A DNA stretch of 64,000 nt from an uncultured Elusimicrobia bacterium (GTDB lineage Bacteria > Elusimicrobiota > Elusimicrobia > UBA1565 > UBA9628), in NCBI GenBank assembly GCA_903881545.1, contig CAIRTQ010000033.1, forward strand, positions 1-64,000. The letters are read 5' to 3'. The notes below the pieces were generated by a model. The model was given only the letters and a program-made list of their open reading frames with translations. It had not been told where the DNA came from and searched no databases. A program made the translations under genes and the position numbers. Each line of letters opens with the position of its first letter. Positions within the stretch are counted from its first letter, which is position 1. Below, in pieces: positions 35,064 through 43,598 of the stretch.

Positions 35064-36002
35064 ATGATTCAGCCGCGAGCCGAGGTCCCGCCGTACGGCG
35101 TATTCTTCACATGGGACATCCATTTCCGGTGCAATTATAGTTGTCCTTATTGCTTTTTCGACAAGATATGGCCGCAATTGGCGGAGGAGAACCGATATCC
35201 CGGTGCGGACAAATGGATTGAGGTCTGGGAAGGGATCCATGCCAGATACGGGCCCTGCAATATCCATATCACGGGTGGAGAACTCTCCAGCTATCCTGAT
35301 TTCTTGCGCCTCGCGGCAGCGTTGGCGCAACGGCATTTTTTGGAATTGGACACCAATCTATCGCTGGACGCGGAGTCCTTCGTTGCGCGTATTCCGCCGC
35401 GTAATGTCCGATTCGCGGCCACCTTCCATCCCGTTTGCACGGATATCGATTCATTCCTCAGAAGGGCCGTCAGGCTGCGCGATAGCGGATTCCCCATAAG
35501 GGTCGATTTTGTCGCGTATCCGCCGCAACTGGCCAACCTACCGGAATACGCCGCCAGGTTCCAGAAGAGCAACATGGATCTGCAGGTCATACCCTTCCGA
35601 GGGGAATACCAGGGCCGCCAGTACCCGGGAGGATACACCGACCAGGAAAGGGCGGCGGTCCTGAGCTTAGGCGGCAAGCCCTTTTCCACGGGACAGATGA
35701 TGGAGAAATATGCCGCCCCCGATGCGAGCCGCCTGCCCCTGCGCAATGTGTGCCGCATGGGCCAGATGTATGCGAAGATACGGCCAGACGGTACGGCGCA
35801 TCGGTGCTGTAAGGTCAAAGACAGCGGCAAGCTCGGGAATCTGCTCGAAGGGACATTCAAGCTGTTGGATGATGCCGCCCCATGCGATTACAGTGATGAA
35901 TGCACATGCTGGAGAGCGATGGTCCTGGGCCGGGAGGAGAACTGGCTCCGCGATTGGGTGTTCCCGTTCCGGCGTTCCGCAACGGAGGCCGCGCGGCCAT
36001 GA
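35064..36002 (+). CDS. Radical SAM protein, family A copy 10 (CC subtype)
   Basis: ATG 35064 follows GGGAG; the track start 34917 lies inside copy 9. The 312-aa protein has VFFTWDIHFRCNYSCPYCFFDKIW. The GGEP position reads TGGELSSYP (Pro replaced by Leu). DTNLSLD, HPVC and the tail VCRMGQMYAKIRPDGTAHRCCK...APCDYSDECTCWRAM follow, with one extra residue before the last cysteines. It is coupled by ATGA to family B copy 3. Confidence 0.86.
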   Translation: MIQPRAEVPPYGVFFTWDIHFRCNYSCPYCFFDKIWPQLAEENRYPGADKWIEVWEGIHARYGPCNIHITGGELSSYPDFLRLAAALAQRHFLELDTNLSLDAESFVARIPPRNVRFAATFHPVCTDIDSFLRRAVRLRDSGFPIRVDFVAYPPQLANLPEYAARFQKSNMDLQVIPFRGEYQGRQYPGGYTDQERAAVLSLGGKPFSTGQMMEKYAAPDASRLPLRNVCRMGQMYAKIRPDGTAHRCCKVKDSGKLGNLLEGTFKLLDDAAPCDYSDECTCWRAMVLGREENWLRDWVFPFRRSATEAARP

Positions 36003-37072
36003 TGCCTTGCGGTCGTGCGATCTCTAACCGGGACTTGAACGCGACGGAATTGGCCCGGCGGGAAGTGGCGCTGGAATCCTTGCCCACGAAGCTCATGGTC
36101 GTCCTCACCCGGGAGTGCAACCTCAGGTGTATCATGTGTCCAAGGTGTTTGGACCGGCCTTTGACATTGCCCTACGCTCTGGCCGTAAAGGCGACCGAAC
36201 TCCTGCCCGGGCTGGAGAAGATCGATTGGCAGGGGGGCGAGGTTTTCCTCCTGGACTACTTCAAGAAACTCTTTGCCATGACAGCCGATCATCCCCATAT
36301 CCTACAGCATATCACTACCAACGGGCTGCTCATCGACCAGCAATGGGCGGAGCTGTTCTCCCGATCGAAGGTCGATCTCCTGATTTCCATAGATTCCGTG
36401 GTGGCGGCCACGTACGAATCCATCAGGGTCAACGGGCGGTTCGCGGATCTGCTCCGCGCCCTGGACCGTCTTAATGGCGCCCGGGTTAAGAACCCCGGGG
36501 ACTTGCATCTCGATTTGATTGCCATCGTCATGAAGCGTAACTATCGCGAGGTAGAGCTGTTGCCCGATTTCTGCCTGCGTCATGGGTTCAGGAGCCTGCT
36601 CCTCGACCTGCTCTGGCCGGCGGTCGCTCCGCAAGAGGATATTCTCACCCCGCCGGACCAGCTGGCGGTGGAATTCTTGCGCCGGGCGCTGCCGCGCATG
36701 GAGCGTGACTGCGCGGAGCAGGGGATCCAGTTTAACTGCACTTTTCGTCAACATCTGGAGGTCGCGCCGGCTGGTTGGGATTCGGACGCCGGTGAGAGTG
36801 CGGTCGCGCCGAGAGTGTTGCGCGTAGTGGAACCGACGTGGGATTGCTCGGCTCCCTGGAACAGTCTGCATGTCGAGCCCGATGGTCACGTCTATCCAGA
36901 TTGCAAGTGCTCGCGAGCGGTTGGCGATCTATGTAAGAGCTCCTTGAAGAAAATATGGAACGGAGGGGAGATGCGCCAGTATCGGTCTCTGCTGAGGGCT
37001 GGCCAGGCGCGGCAGATCTGCTCCGAACAGTGCGGATTGTACGCGTCCTTGAGTAGAAGGGATGGACAGTAG
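35999..37072 (+). CDS. Radical SAM-SPASM protein (family B copy 3)
   Basis: The ATG 35999 start overlaps the copy 10 stop by four bases, giving 357 aa; the longer track start is rejected. It has SNRDLNATELARREVALESLP, the core CNLRCIMC (C40, C44, C47), DWQGGEVFLLDYFKKL and TTNGLLIDQQWAELF. The tail is CSAPWNSLHVEPDGHVYPDCKC ... ICSEQCGLYAS. Together with copies 1 and 2 it always sits beside a CC-subtype family A gene. Confidence 0.87.
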   Translation: MMPCGRAISNRDLNATELARREVALESLPTKLMVVLTRECNLRCIMCPRCLDRPLTLPYALAVKATELLPGLEKIDWQGGEVFLLDYFKKLFAMTADHPHILQHITTNGLLIDQQWAELFSRSKVDLLISIDSVVAATYESIRVNGRFADLLRALDRLNGARVKNPGDLHLDLIAIVMKRNYREVELLPDFCLRHGFRSLLLDLLWPAVAPQEDILTPPDQLAVEFLRRALPRMERDCAEQGIQFNCTFRQHLEVAPAGWDSDAGESAVAPRVLRVVEPTWDCSAPWNSLHVEPDGHVYPDCKCSRAVGDLCKSSLKKIWNGGEMRQYRSLLRAGQARQICSEQCGLYASLSRRDGQ

Positions 37073-37140
37073 TTGGTCTATGCGCTGCGGGGATACGAGA
37101 AGCCGGCGGCAGAGTGGCCGGTGGGCCTAAGGAGTCGAGA

Positions 37141-37995
37141 TTGAATCCTACAGAATCAAGCGGGATCCTTTCGTTTTCGTGGGACCTTCATTACGCCTGC
37201 AACTACCGTTGTCCTTATTGCTGGTGGCACGGAAGATGGGAGGAGCTCGCCCGCGGCAACGTGTATCCCCCGTCGGATAAGCTGGTGGATATCTGGCGGA
37301 GCATTTACTATAGTTACGGGGGAGGGCATATCTCCATCGTCGGGGGAGAGCCTCTCATTTATCCGGAATTCGGCAAGGTGGTAAGAGAGATCTCCCAGAT
37401 GTTCTCGATAGGCATTGTCACCAATTTGGCGGGTGACATTGCCGACCTGTTACGGGAGACTTCTCCTTCCCGGGTCGCTATCACCCCCACATTCCATCCG
37501 GGATTCGTGGATTTCGACGAATTCCTGGGTCGAGCGGTACAGTTGAAGGAAGGCGGCAGAGGCTCCGCCGTGCTCTATGTCGCCTACCCGGAGCAGCTCA
37601 AGCGTATCCCGGAGTACGGGGAGAGATTTAAGAAGCATGGGTTGGAGCTTCAGGTTTTCTCCTTCTGGGGCGAATTCCAGGGGAAGACCTATCCCGCCAG
37701 TTACACGCAAGAGGAAAAGACCATCATCGGATCGTATTTGGGAGAACGCGCTGGGAAGAAGTTCCAACTCGTCCCCAGCAAGGTCAAGGGCAAGTTGTGC
37801 CGGGCGGGCCAACGCTACGCGGTCGTAAAGGCCAACGGAGACGTCGCGGCCTGCGGAGGGGATTGGCCGCGTATGATGGGGAATATCTTTGCCGGCACGT
37901 TCAAGCTCCAGGATCAGCCGTTGCCTTGCCAATCGGATTTTTGCCCGTGTAACGAATGGGCCTATCTTCTGTTGCCCGACGATGCAACTAACTAG
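37141..37995 (+). CDS. Radical SAM protein, family A copy 11 (CG subtype)
   Basis: TTG 37141 has AAGGAG (37129-37134) six bases upstream, making it the best start; the track GTG 37114 precedes that site. The 284-aa protein has LSFSWDLHYACNYRCPYCWWHGRWEE, IVGGEPLIYP, VTNLAGD and HPGF. The tail is LCRAGQRYAVVKANGDVAACG...LPCQSDFCPCNEW. It is very similar to copy 8 in the second half (FWG(E/D)..G...PA.YTQEEK.II). Confidence 0.85.
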   Translation: MNPTESSGILSFSWDLHYACNYRCPYCWWHGRWEELARGNVYPPSDKLVDIWRSIYYSYGGGHISIVGGEPLIYPEFGKVVREISQMFSIGIVTNLAGDIADLLRETSPSRVAITPTFHPGFVDFDEFLGRAVQLKEGGRGSAVLYVAYPEQLKRIPEYGERFKKHGLELQVFSFWGEFQGKTYPASYTQEEKTIIGSYLGERAGKKFQLVPSKVKGKLCRAGQRYAVVKANGDVAACGGDWPRMMGNIFAGTFKLQDQPLPCQSDFCPCNEWAYLLLPDDATN

Positions 37996-38008
37996 CAAGG
38001 GAGACCAA

Positions 38009-39085
38009 ATGGACCAGCGCGAAAGCTACATCGAATCAGAACTGGGAGCGCGCAGGCTGCTTCCTCAGGAGGACGAGAAGGTCGTCGCCGCGGAGCACTA
38101 TATCAGGGTGGATAAGCCTTTCCAGCCTCTTCCCGAGGCTACCAGCGCGCTGGATCGCAGCCGGATCGCGCCGAATCACGTCTTCTTCACTTGGGACATC
38201 CATTACGCCTGCAACTACAATTGCACTTATTGCAACACTCCAAAACGGGTGCAGCCGGCTGATATGTGGACCTTCCGGGAGCGCAAGAGGGTCGTGTATC
38301 CGGGATTGCGACGTTGGCTGGAGGTGTGGAGCAAGATTCACGACCTTTATGGAAGCAGCGAAATCCATATCACCGGCGGGGAGCCTTTCATTTATCCCGA
38401 TTTCCTGGAGCTTATCACCGAACTCTCCAAGATACACACCCTGGAGATCATCACGAATCTGGCCGTAGACGCCAAGGAGATTGCTGCGCATGTCACCCCC
38501 GACCGGGTGCGGATAGGGACTACTTTCCATCCCGAATTCGCCGATTTGCGCGGCTTCCTGGAAAAACATAAGGCGCTGCGGGCCGGCGGTTTCGAGACTT
38601 GGGCCAACTATGTGCTCTATCCGCCATTGTTGGCGGAGGTCCCCAATTACAAGCGTGAATTCGATGCGCTCGGCATCCCTTTCAACTTGCAGCCATATTT
38701 AGGTTGGTACAACAACAAGGAGTATCCCATGGGGTACTCCGATGAAGAGCTGTCATTTCTGAAGGCATGCTACGGCAGCGATGATATCGTCAACAAGAAG
38801 ACCATGGAATGGAAGATCGGCTCGCCTAAACGCGACATGAGAGGGCAGCCTTGCCGGATGGGCCAGATGTACGCCAAGATCTATCCGACGGGAGACGCCT
38901 ATCGGTGCTGCGCCAGCGGCGGGGCCTACATTGGTAATCTGATCGAAGGCACTTTTCAGCTGAACAGCGAACCCTTGCCCTGCGACGGCGAACATTGTCA
39001 TTGCTGGAGGGGTATGCTTGTTTCCCAGGAGGAAGGCTGGAAGCGCCATTGGGTGATTCCCCACAAACAGGCTGTCAGGGCGTGA
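38009..39085 (+). CDS. Radical SAM protein, family A copy 12 (CC subtype)
   Basis: ATG 38009 follows AAGGGAGACCAA; the track start lies in copy 11. At 358 aa it is the longest member, with a charged N-terminal extension of about 60 residues (ESELGARRLLPQEDEKVVAAEHY). VFFTWDIHYACNYNCTYC, ITGGEPFIYP, TNLAVD, HPEF and the tail PCRMGQMYAKIYPTGDAYRCCA...LPCDGEHCHCWRGM follow. It is followed by two B12-type genes. Confidence 0.86.
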   Translation: MDQRESYIESELGARRLLPQEDEKVVAAEHYIRVDKPFQPLPEATSALDRSRIAPNHVFFTWDIHYACNYNCTYCNTPKRVQPADMWTFRERKRVVYPGLRRWLEVWSKIHDLYGSSEIHITGGEPFIYPDFLELITELSKIHTLEIITNLAVDAKEIAAHVTPDRVRIGTTFHPEFADLRGFLEKHKALRAGGFETWANYVLYPPLLAEVPNYKREFDALGIPFNLQPYLGWYNNKEYPMGYSDEELSFLKACYGSDDIVNKKTMEWKIGSPKRDMRGQPCRMGQMYAKIYPTGDAYRCCASGGAYIGNLIEGTFQLNSEPLPCDGEHCHCWRGMLVSQEEGWKRHWVIPHKQAVRA

Positions 39086-39119
39086 ATCCCCGGCCAGTTC
39101 GTCGCGGTGCAGGGACCGT

Positions 39120-40505
39120 ATGAAGATTGCTCTGGTCCTGGCGCCCAACTTGTTTAAGCGCGGCCCTCTGATAGGATTGGCCTACCTGGACGCCTATCTC
39201 AAGGCGCATGATTTCGAGGTTGAGATTTTCGATCTGAACACCGAGATCCAGGTACCGCACGAGGGCGATGAGACTCTGTGGGGCCAGAAGGAGTTCGTAG
39301 ACGACCTCATGTCCGCGAACCAAGGTGCTTGGGACCTGCTGGCCCGCAAGGTGTTGCGGTCCGGCGCCGAGGTCATCGGATTCTCCGCATGGGCGAGCAC
39401 CAGCTTTGCCTCCTTGGGCCTCGCGAGGATCATGAAGCGTGAGGATCCCAAGAGGCTGGTCGTCTTTGGAGGGCCACAATGCAGCTTCTTCCCCGATGAG
39501 TTGCTCTCCGACGGGAGCGTGGATGCGCTGGTCTTCGGCGAAGGCGAGGCAACCCTTCTGGAACTGGCGCGTCAGTATCGGGCGCAGGGCAGAGTCGAGT
39601 CCTGTCCGGGCGCGGCTACCAGACATGACGGCGCGGCCACCCCGGCCACCTTCAGGCCGGAAATCCCGGATTTGGACGCACTGCCCTTCCCCGATTTCTC
39701 CGGATTCCCACTAAAGAAATACTATTTTCCCAACCATCTTCCCATCACTTTCTACCGGGGCTGCGCTAGGCGCTGCGTGTTCTGTAACTCTGCCTCAATA
39801 TGGAAGAAGTTCCGCTCGCGTTCGGCACGGAACATCTTCCGCGAAATGCTCCATCAGAAGAGTCTTTATCCCAATCTCGAGAAGTTCGAGGTGGACGATA
39901 CCGCTCTGAACCTGGATCTGAATGTGATCTCCGAGTTGTGCGACCTGATGTCGGCCCATGATTTTAAAATCCGCTGGGGAGGCGCCGCCATAATTCATCC
40001 GGACCTCGGGCCGGAACTGCTGCGCAAGATGGGGCGAGCCGGATGCAACAGCCTGGCCTATGGTTTGGAAAGTGGCTCGCAGGTGGTGATCGATGGGATG
40101 CGGAAGGGCTTTAGGATCGATGCCGCCGAAAGGAATGTCAGGGATACCCATGATGCCGGTATAGGGGTCGACCTGAATATCGTTATCGGCTTTCCGGGCG
40201 AAACGGAGAGAGAGTTTCAAGAAACCTGTGCCTTCATTCAACGCAATAGGGAATTCATTTCCTTCGTGAGTTTTCCCAGCGAATGTTGGGTAGGCAACGA
40301 CACGTACCTGCACACCCACCCGGAGGATTTCGGGATCGTGCTTGGGGAGTCCGGGCACATGTGGCGTTCTCAAGACGGGACCAATACCCATGAGGTGCGG
40401 CAAGACAGGATCCGCAGGTTCAACGGTATGGTTTCATCCCTCGGGCTCTCCCAGCACAACTACGCTACAGAAGCGGCAAAGCGGCAAGGAGCGGCGCGCC
40501 TATGA
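39120..40505 (+). CDS. B12-binding-type radical SAM protein (family D copy 3)
   Basis: This 461-aa protein has a cobalamin-binding-like N-terminus (IALVLAPNLFKRGPLIGLAYL, IFDLNTEIQ, VVFGGPQCSFFPDELL, VFGEGEATLLELA). The core is YRGCARRCVFCNSASIW with YGLESGSQVVIDGM and IGFPGETEREFQ. The end block is MWRSQDGTNTHEVR. In the core it reads YRGC where relatives have SRGC. It is coupled to copy 4 by ATGA. Confidence 0.88.
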   Translation: MKIALVLAPNLFKRGPLIGLAYLDAYLKAHDFEVEIFDLNTEIQVPHEGDETLWGQKEFVDDLMSANQGAWDLLARKVLRSGAEVIGFSAWASTSFASLGLARIMKREDPKRLVVFGGPQCSFFPDELLSDGSVDALVFGEGEATLLELARQYRAQGRVESCPGAATRHDGAATPATFRPEIPDLDALPFPDFSGFPLKKYYFPNHLPITFYRGCARRCVFCNSASIWKKFRSRSARNIFREMLHQKSLYPNLEKFEVDDTALNLDLNVISELCDLMSAHDFKIRWGGAAIIHPDLGPELLRKMGRAGCNSLAYGLESGSQVVIDGMRKGFRIDAAERNVRDTHDAGIGVDLNIVIGFPGETEREFQETCAFIQRNREFISFVSFPSECWVGNDTYLHTHPEDFGIVLGESGHMWRSQDGTNTHEVRQDRIRRFNGMVSSLGLSQHNYATEAAKRQGAARL

Positions 40506-41989
40506 AGATCACCCTGGTGTTATGCCCGAGTTGGGGGATCGAAACGCCTCACCTGGGGATCGCGTTGCTGTCGGCTAACCTTAGAAAGAATGGCTTCGCC
40601 GTGGCTGTGCTGGATCTTAACATTAGATTTCATAACCGGCACAAGGAAGAAGGCCTCTGGAAGTCGGAGGAAGACGTGCATTGGGAGGATCCCCAATCGT
40701 TGAACCGCTTCGTCCAGGAGAATTCCGCCCTCCTTGACTCATTCGCCGATGAGATCCTTGCCACCGGTTCGGAGGTGATAGGATTCTCGGTCTACAGCAC
40801 CACGCAACGGCTTTCCTTGGAACTGGCCCGCCGCATCAAGAGCAAGGACAAAGCCAAGACCATCGTATGCGGCGGACAGATGTGCTATCCCCAGGCCCGA
40901 GCGATGAGTCTCATTCGTGAGGAATCCGTGGATGCCGTGGTCTTGGGCGAGGGTGACGAGGTCATTGTGAGCCTCATGCGCAAGATGGCCGAATCCGGCA
41001 AGCCCGACCATTGCCTCGGCGTGTTATGGAAGGAAAACGGGACAGTCCGTTCCGGAGGCCTGGCGCCCGCCATTGCCGATTTGGACGGCTTGCCTTGTCC
41101 TGATTTCAGTGATTTCAATCTTCGGGACTACGGCAACCCGACACAACTCCCCATGCTCGCCAGCCGAGGCTGCCCGTATCCCTGCGCGTTCTGCAATACC
41201 AAGCTTTTCTGGGGCAAGCACCGTTCCTTGAGCGGCGAGCGGATGTTCCGCGAGGTCCTCCATGATTTGGATTTATATCCGGAGGTGCATTTCATCACCC
41301 TTAATGATCACACGGTCAATGCCGACATGGAGGCTTTTTCCCATTTTGTGGATCTGGCCACGGAACTCAAGGAGAAGAATGGCCACCTGAAAAAGAATTA
41401 CGCCCGGTTGGGATGGAAGGGCGCCGCTGTCATCCGAGAGGAAATGACGAAGGAGTTGATGGAGAGAGTCAAGCGTTCCGGCTGCATCGAGCTGGAATAT
41501 GGTGTCGAGAGCGCCTCGGACAAGGTCAGGAGGATCATGCGAAAGCCTCCGAAGGACATGGGGACGTTAGAAAGGGTGATAAGGGATACCGCCGAGGCAG
41601 GCATCGACGTGCGCGCCAATTTTATGTTCGGATTCCCCGGGGAGACGGTCGAGGATTTCGAACAGACGCTGGAATTCCTGCGCAGGAATAAGGATTATTT
41701 CAGGCAGGTGCATCCCAGTGAGACCTTTTGCCATATCGATCCTGATACATACATGTACAACCATCCGCAGGAATTCGGAATCACTAACTTCCTTACGAAT
41801 TCCCTCTATTGGGAGTCCGCCGAGGATTTGCAGAACATTTATCCCGAAAGATTGAGGCGGCATCAGGTGTTTTGCGATCTGGCGAGTTCTTTGAATATTC
41901 CCCTTAGTCCGGGCGGGCTCAAGATCCGGCTGTATAAACAGCACTTTCTGGATGAGTACTTCAAATACAAGGAGCGGGCCGCAGGTTAA
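40502..41989 (+). CDS. B12-binding-type radical SAM protein (family D copy 4)
   Basis: This 495-aa protein begins ITLVLCPSWGIETPHLGIALL with VLDLNIRFHNRH and ends its first domain with VLGEGDEVIVSL. The core is SRGCPYPCAFCNTKLFWGKHRSLSGERMF, then YGVESASDKVRRIM, FMFGFPGETVEDFEQ and YWESAEDLQNIYPERLRRHQVFC. It is the last gene of the plus-strand operon from 31.2 kb. A short hairpin lies 11 bases after its stop. Confidence 0.88.
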   Translation: MKITLVLCPSWGIETPHLGIALLSANLRKNGFAVAVLDLNIRFHNRHKEEGLWKSEEDVHWEDPQSLNRFVQENSALLDSFADEILATGSEVIGFSVYSTTQRLSLELARRIKSKDKAKTIVCGGQMCYPQARAMSLIREESVDAVVLGEGDEVIVSLMRKMAESGKPDHCLGVLWKENGTVRSGGLAPAIADLDGLPCPDFSDFNLRDYGNPTQLPMLASRGCPYPCAFCNTKLFWGKHRSLSGERMFREVLHDLDLYPEVHFITLNDHTVNADMEAFSHFVDLATELKEKNGHLKKNYARLGWKGAAVIREEMTKELMERVKRSGCIELEYGVESASDKVRRIMRKPPKDMGTLERVIRDTAEAGIDVRANFMFGFPGETVEDFEQTLEFLRRNKDYFRQVHPSETFCHIDPDTYMYNHPQEFGITNFLTNSLYWESAEDLQNIYPERLRRHQVFCDLASSLNIPLSPGGLKIRLYKQHFLDEYFKYKERAAG

Positions 41990-42000
41990 CCTGAATTTGA

Positions 42001-42023
42001 GGAGGGGCATCCTCCATGATTTT
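42001..42023 (+). terminator. Weak terminator-like hairpin after the radical SAM operon
   Basis: GGAGG-ggcat-CCTCC (42001-42015) is followed by a short T-rich stretch (ATGATTTT). The stem is only five pairs, so termination would be weak; AGGTTAACCT just upstream is a second palindrome. It separates the array from the independently promoted lipoprotein gene. Confidence 0.35.
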
Positions 42024-42119
42024 AACTAGCCAGGGATAACACCAGCCGCCCGCAAATACTGGGTCTTGTTGCATTTGAGTTTTCCTAACGGTCCTGCTCC
42101 TCGAATCGTAATCAAAATG

Positions 42120-42148
42120 TTGACTGCGGAAAATTTCATAGGTATGAT
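42120..42148 (+). promoter_or_regulatory. Predicted sigma-70 promoter of the lipoprotein gene
   Basis: TTGACT (42120-42125) and TATGAT (42143-42148) are separated by exactly 17 bases. It is the best plus-strand promoter match I found in the window. Expected start is near 42155, leaving a leader of about 65 bases to ATG 42220. Confidence 0.75.
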
Positions 42149-42219
42149 TGTTTTAGGAATAGGATCTGCGCTGTGAGGACTCGAACCCGGGATCGGAGAC
42201 GGGGATATAGGAGAGCCAA

Positions 42220-43128
42220 ATGAGAATGGAGACGGGAAAGAGAATAGCAGGCGCGTGTTCAATTCTGATCGCGGGGGGCTTCCTCGCCGGCTGCGAGACC
42301 ATGAAGGTGGCGGGCGTGTCGAAGTCGTCGGAATCCGAGAAGAACGCCCTTGTAAAAAAGGTGCTGACCTACAGCGTGGCGCATTACATGTATAACATCG
42401 CGTCGGGCCAGCAGATGTGGGGCGACCCCAAGTTGGACCATGCCGCCCTGAAGAAGGTGAAGAAGGTCGCGATCCTGCGCTTCGGCGTGCAGTCCTACTC
42501 CGGCACAACCGAAACCGGAGGAAACGGCGTGAACTTCACATACACCGCCTCCTTTGATGGTAATTGGCAACCGTTCGCGGGAAAGGCTTACGACCAGATG
42601 AAGACGGCGTTCGAACAGAACGGTATCGATGTCATTCCCGCCGACGCGGTCACGTCGAACGCCGCCTATAAGGCCTTCGAGATCGACAAGCCGGCCGGGT
42701 ATCAGTTCACCGCCTACGCGCTGAGGGACTTTGCCCCGGCCACGAGCTACGTCAGGAAGGGGCTCGGTTTTGGAGCGAAGGAGTACTCGATCGGGAATGC
42801 GACCCGGTTCCAAAAACTGGGGAAGGCGCTGGGCGTTGACGCCGTCATGCTGATCGTGGGCGATATAGGGCTCGATGCGAGTGGGGTCTTGTGGTTCAGC
42901 AAGCTGCACGCCAAGCTTCCCGGCTACGGCGGGAAGCCCGACCATGGGCTGATGGTGGACATGTTCTCGGCGGACGAGCCCAAGCTGATCTGGAGCGCGT
43001 GTACCAAGAAGGACATAGTTGTGCCGATCACGTCGAAGAAGGACCTCATGAACGACTTCCTCAACAGCTACAATGAGGTGGCGCAACTCGTCGCCCATAA
43101 ACTGAAGCTGGACATGGACAGTAACTAG
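42220..43128 (+). CDS. Predicted lipoprotein of unknown function
   Basis: This 302-aa protein starts behind GGAGAGCC. It has a lipoprotein signal with lipobox GGFLAGC (Cys about 25). The mature part has KVAILRFGVQSYSG near residue 85, FAGKAYDQMKTAFEQNGIDVIPAD, then a conserved-looking QKLGKALGVDAVMLIVGDIGL. The layout (a beta strand, a helix with conserved acidic/amide residues, then LGVDAVMxI) recalls CsgG-like or GNA1162-like outer membrane lipoproteins. That is a pattern impression only. It has its own promoter and interrupts the radical SAM/glycosyltransferase series, so it may be unrelated to it. Confidence 0.75.
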   Translation: MRMETGKRIAGACSILIAGGFLAGCETMKVAGVSKSSESEKNALVKKVLTYSVAHYMYNIASGQQMWGDPKLDHAALKKVKKVAILRFGVQSYSGTTETGGNGVNFTYTASFDGNWQPFAGKAYDQMKTAFEQNGIDVIPADAVTSNAAYKAFEIDKPAGYQFTAYALRDFAPATSYVRKGLGFGAKEYSIGNATRFQKLGKALGVDAVMLIVGDIGLDASGVLWFSKLHAKLPGYGGKPDHGLMVDMFSADEPKLIWSACTKKDIVVPITSKKDLMNDFLNSYNEVAQLVAHKLKLDMDSN

Positions 43129-43598
43129 GTTTTTGAGTGGGGCTTTGCGTCTCTTGGCCCGACTGGTGCTCGCCGGTCCCAAGTTCGGGGGCCGACGAGC
43201 GGATGGTGATTGCTGATTCCGTCAGCGCGCAAGAACTTATTGCGATACTACGGAGCGTTGGGGCTGAACTTGCCGCTGCGGTCTATGGTTGTAGCTGTAG
43301 ACGTTGTGGATAAGGCGCAAAACTTGGGATTCATGCGAATCCCGAAGGGAGGGAATCGGCAGGACGATGGCATTGGACCGTCTCTGAGGGTGAAAGTCAC
43401 CCCGAGGGACGAGAATGTCGTGCGGTAGCCATCCGGCGAGCCGCAGGACACCCGCAAACCGGAAGATTTTTTCGTGGGCCGGAATCTTCCTTGGTCATCT
43501 TTAGCACGATTACGACTTACGTGATCTTTTGGGAGAAGCCCAGGGGCCTTCTTGCGAGAGAGTCAATTTTATATAATTCCAAAACCCTCCCCTATTCA
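43129..43598. other. 470-bp gap with strong stem-loops, no supported gene
   Basis: The listed 72-codon frame (43210-43428) has no recognisable features. Instead the stretch holds a GGGATTC-atgc-GAATCCC stem (43326-43343). It also holds a long nested stem CGTCTCT...GGGTGA-aag-TCACCC...AGGGACG (43379-43411). Near the right end TATAAT (43572-43577) may drive the GT2 gene at 43599, with only a weak -35 match (TTCTTG at 43549). Confidence 0.45.
43326..43411 (+). ncRNA. Candidate structured RNA element
   Basis: Two perfect or near-perfect stems lie 35 bases apart. The first has seven pairs with a four-base loop. The second has seven outer pairs (one G-T), a 2x2 internal loop and six inner pairs. 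No T-tract follows, so a simple terminator is unlikely. I match it to no riboswitch class. The strand is uncertain. Confidence 0.35.

Noticed and set aside
34082-35065. 327-codon minus-strand ORF
   Set aside because: Antisense shadow of family A copy 9.
41990-42219. Cobalamin riboswitch, looked for near B12-type radical SAM genes
   Set aside because: No B12-box-like element or matching arrangement of stems was seen here, before 10802, or before 21115 and 39120.
43210-43428. 72-codon plus-strand ORF
   Set aside because: It runs straight through strong stem-loops, lacks a ribosome site and resembles no protein.
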